DNA of 64,000 nt. It comes from an uncultured Chitinophaga sp. (GTDB taxonomy: Bacteria; Bacteroidota; Bacteroidia; Cytophagales; Cyclobacteriaceae). Positions 35,831 to 44,741 of this stretch are shown here, in pieces. The position numbers were made by a program, and so were the translations under genes. Position 1 is the stretch's first letter; each line of letters opens with the position of its first letter. A model generated the notes under the pieces. The model was given only the letters and a program-made list of their open reading frames with translations. It ran no database searches and was not told the DNA's origin. The stretch is from assembly GCA_902168205.1 (NCBI GenBank), contig CABHOK010000003.1, forward strand, positions 310,001-374,000. The letters are read 5' to 3'.

Positions 35831-37519
35831 ATGAACAAAACCTTAGTCTTCTCCGATTACCTCGTATTTGTTATATACTTTATCATCGTTGCCGGTTACG
35901 GGTATTGGGTATACCAGCGAAAGAAAAAAGCGGTTACCGATACGAAGGATTTCTTTCTGGCGGAAGGCTCGCTTACGTGGTGGGCGATTGGTGCTTCGCT
36001 GATTGCTTCAAATATATCAGCCGAGCAGTTCATCGGGATGAGCGGTGAAGGATATTTTGTAGGTATAGCCGTTGCAGCGTATGAATGGATCGCAGCCATA
36101 GCGCTGATCATTATCGCAGTGTGGTTTATTCCGATATATCTCAAGAACAAGATCTATACCATGCCGCAGTTTTTGAAGACACGCTACAATGAAACGGTAG
36201 CGTTGATCATGGCAGTGTTCTGGTTGTTCCTGTATATCTTCGTTAACCTTACTTCTATTTTATACCTCGGTGCTGTTGCCATCAACGGACTGGTAGGAGG
36301 GGAGTCGCTGCATATACTCATGATTGGACTGGCTATATTTGCACTGGTGATTACACTGGGTGGTATGAAAGTGATTGGCTATACCGATGTAATCCAGGTA
36401 GGCGTTCTGATCATTGGTGGTCTGGCTACTATATATTTAGCATTGACGATTGTGAGTGAAAAATTCGGAATGGGATCAAGTGCTATTACCGGTTTCAAAA
36501 TTCTGATGCAGGATGCACCGGATCATTTCCGTATGATTCTCGCCAAGCCGGAACCGGATGCTCCACAAGAGTATATCAATAAGTATCTCGTGTTGCCGGG
36601 CATTGCCATGTACTTTGCCGGTCAGTGGATTGTAAATTTGAACTACTGGGGTTGTAACCAATATATAACACAACGTGCACTTGGGGCCGACCTGCAGACA
36701 GCACGCACCGGTATTCTGTTTGCCGGTCTTATTAAATTGATGATGCCTATCATCGTGATGCTTCCAGGTATAGCTGCGTATGTACTCTACAAGAATGGAC
36801 ACCTGCCGCAATTGGAAGGTGGCAGTAAAGATGGTGCTTACTCTGCCATACTTGGTTTTCTTCCGAGTGGCTTAAAAGGACTTTCAATTGCTGCGCTCAC
36901 CGCGGCTATCGTGGCATCGCTCGCAGGGAAGCTCAACAGTATATCTACGATCTTTACATTGGATGTATATAAGAAGTATTTCAATACGAATGCCGATGAA
37001 AAGAACATGGTATGGATTGGTCGCCTTACCGTGTTGGCTTCCATGGTACTTGCACTCATCTTTACCTGGGAAGATCTGCTGGGTATAGGGGGCGAAGGAG
37101 GTTTTACCTTTATTCAGAAATATACCGGCTTTATTAGTCCCGGGGTGTTTGCCATGTTTATACTGGGTATGTTCTGGAAACGGACTACGGGTGCGGCCGC
37201 TATAGCAGGCGTTGTAACGGGTTTTGCACTGTCAGTTTTCTTCAACCAGTTTGCACCAACGGTGTTGGGTAACGAAACAATTTTCTATACGGCGTATCCG
37301 AACGGAAAAGGTGGCTATGAAATTCCGTTCCTTATTTGCATGGGGCTCGCCTTCTTCTTTACCATGGTCGTGATGATTGTAATGAGCCTGGCAGGACCGA
37401 AAGTGAACCCGAAAGCCTTCGCGATAGACCGCGAAATGTTCAAGGTAAAACCATCAACCCTGGTGCTCATTATACTAACACTTGTGATTTTGACAGCTTT
37501 ATATGTTAAGTTCTGGTAA
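35831..37519 (+). CDS. Sodium/solute symporter family transporter (probable L-arabinose importer)
   Basis: 562 residues, about 14 transmembrane helices, with the SSS-family (SGLT-like) pattern. GASLIASNISAEQFIGMSGEGY near residue 55-75 and ALTAAIVASLAGKLNSISTIFTLDVYKKYF near 355-385 are characteristic of sugar symporters of this family, the latter holding the sodium site. It lies directly after araA and before the regulator. Import of arabinose (or a related sugar) with sodium is an inference from context; related proteins move glucose, galactose or myo-inositol. Confidence 0.9.
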   Translation: MNKTLVFSDYLVFVIYFIIVAGYGYWVYQRKKKAVTDTKDFFLAEGSLTWWAIGASLIASNISAEQFIGMSGEGYFVGIAVAAYEWIAAIALIIIAVWFIPIYLKNKIYTMPQFLKTRYNETVALIMAVFWLFLYIFVNLTSILYLGAVAINGLVGGESLHILMIGLAIFALVITLGGMKVIGYTDVIQVGVLIIGGLATIYLALTIVSEKFGMGSSAITGFKILMQDAPDHFRMILAKPEPDAPQEYINKYLVLPGIAMYFAGQWIVNLNYWGCNQYITQRALGADLQTARTGILFAGLIKLMMPIIVMLPGIAAYVLYKNGHLPQLEGGSKDGAYSAILGFLPSGLKGLSIAALTAAIVASLAGKLNSISTIFTLDVYKKYFNTNADEKNMVWIGRLTVLASMVLALIFTWEDLLGIGGEGGFTFIQKYTGFISPGVFAMFILGMFWKRTTGAAAIAGVVTGFALSVFFNQFAPTVLGNETIFYTAYPNGKGGYEIPFLICMGLAFFFTMVVMIVMSLAGPKVNPKAFAIDREMFKVKPSTLVLIILTLVILTALYVKFW

Positions 37520-37557
37520 TATTTTAGATATTTCAGGACACTTAGAGCTATTATCCA

Positions 37558-38247
37558 ATGGACATCAACAAGTATAAGAGTCATGATCGCATCCTGGTTG
37601 CTGTAGATTGTATCATTTTTGGCTTCGATGGTCAGCAATTAAAAGCATTGCTGATCAAACGCGGCTTTGAACCCGAGAAGGGTAAATGGTCGCTGATGGG
37701 AGGATTCGTAAGTAAAGAAGAGAGCACCGATGAGGCCGCTGCGCGTGTATTGCATCAGCTAACCGGTATGCACAATATATATATGGAGCAACTCCATTGC
37801 TTCAGCGATGTTAACCGCGATACGGCAGGTCGTGTTATATCGGTAGCATACTTTGCTCTCATCAACATTGCAGACTATAGTGAGCAACTTCAGTCGGAAC
37901 ACGAGGCGCGGTGGTTCCAGTTGAATAAGACACCCGAACTCATCTTCGATCATAGCGACATGGTAGCGCTCGCCAAAGAAAGACTTCGGCAGAAAGTGTC
38001 CAACCATCCGATCGGTTTCGAGCTACTTCCGGAAAAATTTACCTTGCCTTCCCTTCAGAATTTATACGAGGCGATCTACGAAGAGCCTCTTGATAAAAGA
38101 AACTTCACACGCAAGATTCTTTCACTCGGCATTCTGAACAAACTTGACGAGAAAGAGAAAGAGACATCACGTAAAGGAGCTTTCTACTATATTTTCGATA
38201 AAGGCAAGTACAATAAACTCCATCAGGAAGGAGTGAAGTTTATCTGA
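37558..38247 (+). CDS. araR: Nudix-fold transcriptional regulator of AraR type
   Basis: 229 residues: an N-terminal Nudix domain (about 9-150) and a C-terminal winged helix (about 160-225: IYEEPLDKRNFTRKI...KYNKLHQEG). The Nudix box starts at G49 with E55 and R63, but the positions that should be Glu at 64, 67 and 68 are Val, Gln and Leu. Catalysis is therefore unlikely and the domain probably serves as ligand sensor, as in the Nudix-related regulators of arabinose use known in Bacteroidetes. It sits between the symporter and the GH51 genes. The candidate operator ATAAGTGTA fits this regulator. Confidence 0.9.
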   Translation: MDINKYKSHDRILVAVDCIIFGFDGQQLKALLIKRGFEPEKGKWSLMGGFVSKEESTDEAAARVLHQLTGMHNIYMEQLHCFSDVNRDTAGRVISVAYFALINIADYSEQLQSEHEARWFQLNKTPELIFDHSDMVALAKERLRQKVSNHPIGFELLPEKFTLPSLQNLYEAIYEEPLDKRNFTRKILSLGILNKLDEKEKETSRKGAFYYIFDKGKYNKLHQEGVKFI

Positions 38248-38515
38248 TCGTTCCTCAGTTATTTGTTAAATCCCATCAGCTCTCCTTTCGGAGGAAAGCC
38301 TGAATTTCTTTTTGCTAATCCTCCGGCAATTCTTTGAAAAAAAATCATGCAATCGTTTTAAAAAAGATAAGTGTATTATATACATTTTAACTGAATAAGT
38401 GTAAATTGAATGGTTATTTGAAATAACACATTGATCTGTTGCGCCTACCCGTGGAGCTGATCAATACTCAACGCTTATATATATAGTGTACATATCAATT
38501 AAACTTAAACCAGTA
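38248..38515. promoter_or_regulatory. Regulatory region of the arabinofuranosidase genes with two ATAAGTGTA boxes
   Basis: The 268-bp spacer contains ATAAGTGTA at 38367-38375 and at 38395-38403, with starts 28 bp apart. The first overlaps TGTATTATATACA, a 13-bp palindrome. The same word (inverted) occurs upstream of araB. The GH51 frame is open back to a GTG at 38486, but the signal peptide starts at 38516. I assign these boxes as candidate AraR operators. Confidence 0.45.
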
Positions 38516-40060
38516 ATGAAAAAGTATTTCGTATTGTACTGTTTGCTCCTGGCACTCGCATCGCAGAGTACATTTGGCCAGTCGCAAGCCAAACTCAGTT
38601 TACAGCCGGGCACGCCTCAGCTTACCATCAATAAACATATCTATGGAAATTTTGCCGAGCATCTTGGTAAATGTATTTACGGAGGTTTCTACGTTGGCGA
38701 GAACAATACAAAAATCCCTCACACAAACGGAGTGCGTAACGATGTTGTGGCAGCACTCAAGAAATTAAAAATACCAAACCTGCGCTGGCCGGGTGGATGC
38801 TTTGCCGATACCTACCATTGGAAAGATGGTATAGGTCCGAAAGACAAACGTCCTGCCATCGTGAACCGCTGGTGGGGTGGTGTTACGGAAGACAACAGTT
38901 TTGGTACACATGATTTCCTTAACATGTGCGAACTGATCGGAACAGAACCATACCTCGCAGCCAATGTGGGGAGCGGAACGGTAGCAGAACTAACGGACTG
39001 GGTACAGTATGTAAACTTTGATGGTGTAAGCCCTATGTCGAAGCTGCGCGCGGAGAATGGAAGAGAGAAACCGTGGAAAGTAAAATTCTGGGGTGTAGGC
39101 AATGAAGCGTGGGGTTGTGGTGGTAACATGAAGCCTGAGCACTATGCAAATATATACCGCCAGTACGCTACATTTATGGCTGACTCACCTGGCCAACCAC
39201 TGTATAAAATTGCTTCCGGTGCAAGTTCATCAGACTATAATTGGACAGAAGTATTGATGCGCGATATACCCCACAACATGGTGTCGGGTTTAGCACTTCA
39301 CCATTACTCTGTAATTGACTGGAACAAGAAAGGGCCTGCTACAGGTTTCTCCGAAGAAACATATTTCCGCACCATGAAGTCTGCACTCTTTATGGAGGAG
39401 CTCATCACCAAACACACGGCTATTATGGATAAATATGATCCGCAGAAACGTGTTGACCTGATAGTAGATGAGTGGGGTGGTTGGTACGATGTAGAGCCCG
39501 GCACAAATCCCGGATTCCTCTATCAGCAAAACACCATGCGCGATGCTATGATTGCCGGTGCTACGCTAAATATATTCCACAAACACTGCGACCGCGTGCG
39601 CATGGCAAATTTAGCGCAGTCGATCAACGTGCTGCAGGCGGTAATTCTTACCAACGAAGAGAAGATGATTCTCACACCTACGTATCATGTACTTGAGATG
39701 TATAATGTGCACCAGGATGCAACACTTCTTCCATTGGAATTGCAGACGGTTGACTATACATTCGGTACGGAAAAATTACCGGCTATATCGGCATCAGCAT
39801 CCAAAGATAAAAATGGTGTAATCCATATATCACTGGTAAATATAGATCCTAAAAAAGCACAGGATATTACGCTTACGCTGGATGGAAAAGCTACTGCAGT
39901 TACCGGACGTATACTGGCTTCAGCTACGATGACTGATCACAACACGTTCGAAAATCCGGAGAAGATCAAGCCGGCCGCTTTTAAAGGTGCGCAGTTAAAA
40001 GGCAACAACCTGCAGGTAAAATTACCGGCATGTTCCGTGGTTGTTCTGGAACTTAAATAA
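38516..40060 (+). CDS. Secreted GH51 alpha-L-arabinofuranosidase
   Basis: 514 residues. The signal peptide is MKKYFVLYCLLLALASQSTFG. The catalytic (beta/alpha)8 domain has E197 in GVGNEAWGCGG (acid/base) and E319 in VDEWGGWYDV (nucleophile), the pair expected for GH51; a C-terminal beta domain completes it. RWPGGCFADTYHWKDGIGP is also a family hallmark. It removes terminal alpha-L-arabinofuranose from arabinan or arabinoxylan. It opens the block of three secreted glycosidases downstream of the regulator, in a likely operon with the next GH51 gene 12 bp after. Confidence 0.95.
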   Translation: MKKYFVLYCLLLALASQSTFGQSQAKLSLQPGTPQLTINKHIYGNFAEHLGKCIYGGFYVGENNTKIPHTNGVRNDVVAALKKLKIPNLRWPGGCFADTYHWKDGIGPKDKRPAIVNRWWGGVTEDNSFGTHDFLNMCELIGTEPYLAANVGSGTVAELTDWVQYVNFDGVSPMSKLRAENGREKPWKVKFWGVGNEAWGCGGNMKPEHYANIYRQYATFMADSPGQPLYKIASGASSSDYNWTEVLMRDIPHNMVSGLALHHYSVIDWNKKGPATGFSEETYFRTMKSALFMEELITKHTAIMDKYDPQKRVDLIVDEWGGWYDVEPGTNPGFLYQQNTMRDAMIAGATLNIFHKHCDRVRMANLAQSINVLQAVILTNEEKMILTPTYHVLEMYNVHQDATLLPLELQTVDYTFGTEKLPAISASASKDKNGVIHISLVNIDPKKAQDITLTLDGKATAVTGRILASATMTDHNTFENPEKIKPAAFKGAQLKGNNLQVKLPACSVVVLELK

Positions 40061-40072
40061 TTATACAAAGTC

Positions 40073-42052
40073 ATGAGTATATATCGGTATTGTAAAAACC
40101 TATTGGCTATAGGTATAGCATTTGCCAGCGTTACTGCGCAGGCGCAAACAACGGTGCTTACTGTTAAAGCTGATAAACCCGGTGCGGCTATACAGCCAGC
40201 CATGTGGGGTATATTTTTCGAAGACATAAACTTTGCGGCAGACGGTGGTATATATGCCGAGCTGGTAAAGAACCGTTCGTTTGAATTCTATGAGCCGATG
40301 ATGGGCTGGAAAGAACAACGCGATGGTGGCGCAACAGGAAGAGTATTGTTTTTGAACCAGAGTGCTACCATGCCGTCCAATCCACGCTATGCTCATTTCG
40401 TGTGGGATGCTTCACAAGGCTCCTATACACTTGCCAACGAAGGTTTCCGTGGCATAGGTATAAAGAAAGACATGCAGTATAATTTTTCGCTATGGGCGAA
40501 AGCACCGGAAGGTGATGTTAAACTGAAAGTAGAATTACTTGCAGCCAACGGTACGCCTATTGGCGGAACAGACGTTACAATCTCCGGTAACGACTGGAAG
40601 AGACACACAGCATCGTTTACCGCATCGGCTACAGAACCAAAAGGTAAATTACTGATTACGTTTCAGGGTAAAGGAACGCTGGATGGTGACATGATCTCGC
40701 TGTTTCCGAATGATACCTGGAAGAACAGGCCCGGTGGTTTGCGTGCAGACCTGATACAGTTACTGGCCGATCTTAAACCCGGCTTCGTTCGTTTCCCCGG
40801 TGGATGTATAGTGGAAGGACATGAATTGGACACGCGCTATCAATGGAAGAAAACGGTTGGTAATGTAGAGAGTCGTGAGTTGATCGTTAATCGCTGGAAC
40901 ACGGAATTCAAACATCGCCCGGCTCCCGATTACTATCAGTCATTCGGTGTAGGTTTCTTCGAATATTTTCAACTGGCGGAAGATATAGGGGCCGAGCCGC
41001 TGCCGATCATCAACTGCGGCATGGCATGTCAGTTCAATACATCTGAGGTTGTTCCGCTCGATCAGCTTGATCCATATTTACAAGATGCACTCGACCTGAT
41101 TGAATTTGCCAATGGCGGCACTGATACGAAGTGGGGTAAACTCCGCGCAGATATGGGACACCCGGCACCGTTCAATTTAAAATTACTAGGCGTTGGTAAC
41201 GAACAGTGGGGACCTCAATATGTGGAGCGCTATAAAGTATTTGCGAGTGCTATCAAAGCTAAATATCCGGCAGTAAAGATTGTGACCAGCGCAGGACCAT
41301 CGCCTGATGGACCGTTGTTTGAATACCTCAACCCTGTACTGCGTAGTCTCAATGTTGATTTTATTGATGAGCACTACTACCGTTCACCGGAATGGTTCCT
41401 CAAAAATGCAAGTCGTTATGATACTTATGATCGTAAAGGCCCGAAAATATTTGCCGGTGAATATGCAGCACACACTGAGAAGAAAGTTCAACCCGAAAAC
41501 AAGAACAACTGGGAGAGTGCACTGGCAGAGGCCGCTTTCATGACGGGACTGGAACGCAACGCAGATATAGTACAGATGGCTTCGTATGCTCCGTTGTTTG
41601 CGCACGTGGAGGGCTGGCAGTGGACACCCGATCTGATCTGGTTTGATAACCTTCGCTCTTTCGGTACACCGAATTACTACGTGCAAAAGTTATTCTCGCT
41701 CAACAAAGGAACAAATGTACTTTCTATTCTGGCAGGCAATGAGACTGTAGCCGGTAAAAATGGTTTGTATGCTTCAGCGGTAGTGGATAACAACACGAAA
41801 GAAGTAATTATCAAGGTAGTAAATACAAGCGATAAAGAACAGGCTGTTGATATACAGATACCCGGTGTAAAGAAAGCTTCTGCCGCCGGAACCATTACTG
41901 TATTGAAGAGTACAAACCTCGAGTCCGTTAATACATTGGACAATCCATTTAACATAAAACCGGCCGAGCAAGCTGTCAGCCTGAAAGGTAAAGCTATAAA
42001 ATCAACGTTGCCGCCTGCATCGGTAACGCTTATAAAAGTTAAAGCGCTATAG
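40073..42052 (+). CDS. Secreted GH51 alpha-L-arabinofuranosidase with N-terminal carbohydrate-binding insert
   Basis: 659 residues. A signal peptide (about 1-24) is followed by the start of the GH51 barrel (GIFFEDINFAADGGIYAEL), then an inserted region (about 90-200) of beta-sandwich character resembling a CBM4/9 module, after which the barrel resumes at VRFPGGCIVEGHE. E377 in GVGNEQWG is the acid/base and E463 in FAGEYAAH the nucleophile. This is a different GH51 subtype from the preceding gene (longer, insert-bearing). It probably acts on larger or branched arabinose polymers. GH43 follows 13 bp later. Confidence 0.94.
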   Translation: MSIYRYCKNLLAIGIAFASVTAQAQTTVLTVKADKPGAAIQPAMWGIFFEDINFAADGGIYAELVKNRSFEFYEPMMGWKEQRDGGATGRVLFLNQSATMPSNPRYAHFVWDASQGSYTLANEGFRGIGIKKDMQYNFSLWAKAPEGDVKLKVELLAANGTPIGGTDVTISGNDWKRHTASFTASATEPKGKLLITFQGKGTLDGDMISLFPNDTWKNRPGGLRADLIQLLADLKPGFVRFPGGCIVEGHELDTRYQWKKTVGNVESRELIVNRWNTEFKHRPAPDYYQSFGVGFFEYFQLAEDIGAEPLPIINCGMACQFNTSEVVPLDQLDPYLQDALDLIEFANGGTDTKWGKLRADMGHPAPFNLKLLGVGNEQWGPQYVERYKVFASAIKAKYPAVKIVTSAGPSPDGPLFEYLNPVLRSLNVDFIDEHYYRSPEWFLKNASRYDTYDRKGPKIFAGEYAAHTEKKVQPENKNNWESALAEAAFMTGLERNADIVQMASYAPLFAHVEGWQWTPDLIWFDNLRSFGTPNYYVQKLFSLNKGTNVLSILAGNETVAGKNGLYASAVVDNNTKEVIIKVVNTSDKEQAVDIQIPGVKKASAAGTITVLKSTNLESVNTLDNPFNIKPAEQAVSLKGKAIKSTLPPASVTLIKVKAL

Positions 42053-42065
42053 TATATAGCACGCG

Positions 42066-43043
42066 ATGAAGAAGATAGTCTGTATACTGAGTTATGTGTA
42101 CATTATTACTTTATCGCTATGTGCACAGGATATCCGCGTACACGACCCTGTGCTGGCAAAAGATGGAAATACCTATTACCTGTTTAGCACAGGAATGGGT
42201 ATTTCTGTTTTTTCATCCAATGATCTTCAACACTGGCAAAAAGAGAGGCCGGTGTTCGATTCTCCACCTGCGTGGGCTGTTGAGGCAGTTCCCGGTTTCA
42301 AAGGACATATATGGGCTCCGGATATAGCGTTTCATAACGGGCTATATTATTTATACTATTCGGTTTCTGCATTTGGCAAGAATACATCGTGCATCGGTGT
42401 CGCTACGAATAAGACACTCAATCCTAAGAGTCCGGAGTATAAATGGACCGATTATGGTAAAGTAATTGAATCTATACCCGGTCGTGATCTGTGGAATGCG
42501 ATCGATCCGAATCTCGCGTGGGACGATCAGTATCAACCGTGGCTTGCCTTTGGTTCTTTCTGGAGCGGTATAAAACTGGCAAAATTAAATAACGATCTTA
42601 TCACGGTGGCCAATCCGCAGGAGTGGTATACCATTGCCAAACGTAATCGTGATTATAAAACGGCTGACGCCAACGGAGGAGATGCTGCTATAGAAGCCCC
42701 GTTCATCTTCAAAAAGAACAACTACTATTATTTGTTTGTGTCTTTCGATTTCTGTTGTAAAGGTGTTGACAGTAATTATAAGATGATGGTTGGTCGGTCA
42801 GAAAAAATACAAGGGCCGTATCTCGATAAAGACGGTGTTCGCATGGATGCCGGTGGCGGAACGCTGGTGCTGAAAGGCAATAGTGCATGGCCAGGTGTAG
42901 GACATAACTCCGTATATACTTTTGATGGAAAAGATTATTTAGTATTTCACGGATACGATGCTGCCGATAACGGAAAACCCAGGTTGAAGATACTCACGTT
43001 GCAATGGGACAGCAATGGCTGGCCGCAGGCTTCTCTTCCCTGA
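42066..43043 (+). CDS. Secreted GH43 endo-arabinanase-like enzyme
   Basis: 325 residues. The N-terminal signal ends near LSLCAQ (the Cys lacks a proper lipobox, so cleavage by signal peptidase I is more likely). The five-bladed propeller begins with D27 in RVHDPVLAKDGNTYYLF (general base), then NAIDPNLAWDD and EAPFIFKKNNYYYLFVSFD with the catalytic acid Glu. Subgroup and length fit endo-1,5-alpha-L-arabinanase. Working with the two GH51 enzymes, it would depolymerise arabinan. It is the last gene of the arabinose locus and converges with the MgtC gene 10 bp away. Confidence 0.9.
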   Translation: MKKIVCILSYVYIITLSLCAQDIRVHDPVLAKDGNTYYLFSTGMGISVFSSNDLQHWQKERPVFDSPPAWAVEAVPGFKGHIWAPDIAFHNGLYYLYYSVSAFGKNTSCIGVATNKTLNPKSPEYKWTDYGKVIESIPGRDLWNAIDPNLAWDDQYQPWLAFGSFWSGIKLAKLNNDLITVANPQEWYTIAKRNRDYKTADANGGDAAIEAPFIFKKNNYYYLFVSFDFCCKGVDSNYKMMVGRSEKIQGPYLDKDGVRMDAGGGTLVLKGNSAWPGVGHNSVYTFDGKDYLVFHGYDAADNGKPRLKILTLQWDSNGWPQASLP

Positions 43044-43053
43044 ATATATACCG

Positions 43054-43698
43054 CTAGTATTCGTATGACTTTACGCGTGTATCATGCGAGAGAAATACAT
43101 TGAAGGCATGCAACTTTTTTTCGCTTCCGAAAACTTCATATAGCAAAATATAATCATCCGTATTTTTCATCTGGCGTTCCTGTAGAAATTTCAGATTCAG
43201 TTTCTTTAGTTCCTTCTCCAATAATGCTATGAATGAATCATCCTGTGGTATAGTAATCTTGTACGTGCGCGCCTGGTGAATACGACTGATCACCTGCTTG
43301 GCATTTTCAAATACGGTTAGTACGATCAACACAACCACGGAACCAGCCAACGCTATAAAATATTCACCGGCACCTACAGCCATACCCAGTGCCGCGGATA
43401 TCCAGATCGTTGTAGCCGTAGTGATACCGCTGATGGTAAGATTATCTTTAAAAATTACTCCGGCACCCAGAAAACCTATACCGGTAATAATGTTGGATGC
43501 AATGCGATCGGGCGAAGAAGCTCCGATGGAAATGGATATCTCGGTAAAGATCGTGGAGCCTAAACAGATCATGATCATCGTTCGCAACCCCGCAGCTTTG
43601 CTCCGGTATTCCCGCTCAATGCCAATTGCTGTACCTATAAAGAACGACAGGAGTAATTGTATCGCTGTCTCATATTCAATTGTAAACTCAGTATCCAT
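43054..43698 (-). CDS. MgtC/SapB family membrane protein
   Basis: 214 residues from the ATG at 43698 (MDTEFTIEYE); the frame is open to a TTG at 43740, and an ATG at 43722 is possible. Four transmembrane helices occupy the first ~130 residues, with SFFIGTAIGIEREYRSKAAGLRT and IRTMIMICLGSTIF-like MgtC motifs and GIGFLGAGVIFKDN. A cytoplasmic domain follows with an ACT-like look (KITIPQDDSFIALLEKEL). MgtC proteins are linked to magnesium homeostasis and ATPase control; the exact role here is unknown. Confidence 0.88.
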   Translation of the reverse strand: MDTEFTIEYETAIQLLLSFFIGTAIGIEREYRSKAAGLRTMIMICLGSTIFTEISISIGASSPDRIASNIITGIGFLGAGVIFKDNLTISGITTATTIWISAALGMAVGAGEYFIALAGSVVVLIVLTVFENAKQVISRIHQARTYKITIPQDDSFIALLEKELKKLNLKFLQERQMKNTDDYILLYEVFGSEKKLHAFNVFLSHDTRVKSYEY

Positions 43699-43741
43699 AC
43701 CTAAAAGATAAGAAAAAAGCATGCCTTCCACGTATGCCAAT

Positions 43742-43776
43742 AAAAAAGGCAGCCTGTCTCAAAACAAACTGCCTTT
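43742..43776 (-). terminator. Rho-independent terminator of the GIN-domain gene
   Basis: On the minus strand, AAAGGCAG and CTGCCTTT form an 8-bp stem followed by TTTTA. A second hairpin (CTGCTATA/TATAGCAG, 43779-43798) lies between it and the stop codon at 43815. Transcription of the gene above ends here. Confidence 0.8.
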
Positions 43777-43814
43777 CGCTGCTATAAATATATAGCAGTA
43801 TATATTTCCGGCTG

Positions 43815-44630
43815 CTACATCTTTCTTACTTTACCGCTTCCGGCCGAGTGGCTGCTCAACTTTTTAGGATCGCCTTTATAGAGCACGCTTCCGCTTCCGC
43901 TGATGTTGGCATCGAGCTCATCGGTAACGTTGATCTCCACATCACCGGAACCGGATATACGCACATCGCATTTGCTGGTAACAAGATCAGCTGCCAGTAC
44001 TTTACCTGAGCCACTGATTGCTGTTTTAACAGCCTTTGCTGAACCGCTTGCTTCAATCTTTCCGGAACCCGATATACCAAAGTCGGCAAGTCCATCAACA
44101 GCCAATGCCAGGTTTACTTTGCCCGAGCCACTTACATCGCTGTTAAAGCTCTTGCATGTACCTTTCACAATAACATCACCAGAGCCCGATACATCCGCTT
44201 CTAATGAACCGGTAACTTCTACTTCAATACGCATGGAACCGGAACCACTTACCTGCAGATCCAGATCCTGTGATTTGATTCTTGTCTCAGCTATCAGATC
44301 ACCTGAGCCACCTACACTTAAACCTTCTATAGTCGGCATGGTGATATATACATTTATATTGTCATCATCATTCCAATGCCAGTTAGACCATTTACCTTTT
44401 TTACCGATCACCAGCTTGGAGCCTTCTATTTCAGTTTCAATTTCCTGTAGAAGTTCTTTTTTACCTTCCAGTTCTACTTTGGTGGTGCTGCCCTGGCGCA
44501 GGTAAAATTTGCCAGGTACCCGGAATGATACTTTTGTAAATCCTGACACGTTTCGTGTTTCGCGTGTTTGTGCGAAAACGGACGCGCTTGCCAGGAGAAT
44601 AATGAGTAACAGCGAAGTATATCGTTTCAT
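43815..44630 (-). CDS. GIN/DUF2807 domain secreted or surface protein
   Basis: 271 residues from the ATG at 44630 (MKRYTSLLL); the longer frame from 44774 would run into the region opposite the yigZ start. A signal peptide (about 1-20, ending SVFAQ) is followed by the auto-adhesin-like DUF2807 beta-helix: many copies of a GSG-centred repeat such as VSGSGSMRIEV, VSGSGDVIVKG, ISGSGKIEASG and ISGSGDVEIN. Such proteins form stacked-strand solenoids on or outside the cell envelope in Bacteroidota. Binding partner is unknown. Confidence 0.9.
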   Translation of the reverse strand: MKRYTSLLLIILLASASVFAQTRETRNVSGFTKVSFRVPGKFYLRQGSTTKVELEGKKELLQEIETEIEGSKLVIGKKGKWSNWHWNDDDNINVYITMPTIEGLSVGGSGDLIAETRIKSQDLDLQVSGSGSMRIEVEVTGSLEADVSGSGDVIVKGTCKSFNSDVSGSGKVNLALAVDGLADFGISGSGKIEASGSAKAVKTAISGSGKVLAADLVTSKCDVRISGSGDVEINVTDELDANISGSGSVLYKGDPKKLSSHSAGSGKVRKM

Positions 44631-44741
44631 AATCGTTGGGTTGATACTTTTTACAGACTTATTTCGCAACGTGAAGGTTGCATCGCAAAGCTTATTATTT
44701 TTTATTCTTTTCTTTGACGACAGAATTGAGCCTGTCGTTAC

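Noticed and set aside
43903-44505. Plus-strand frame of 200 codons opposite the GIN-domain gene
   Set aside because: It is the antisense of the repetitive GSG-rich coding sequence; the repeats keep the reverse frame open. The minus-strand frame has the signal peptide and domain.
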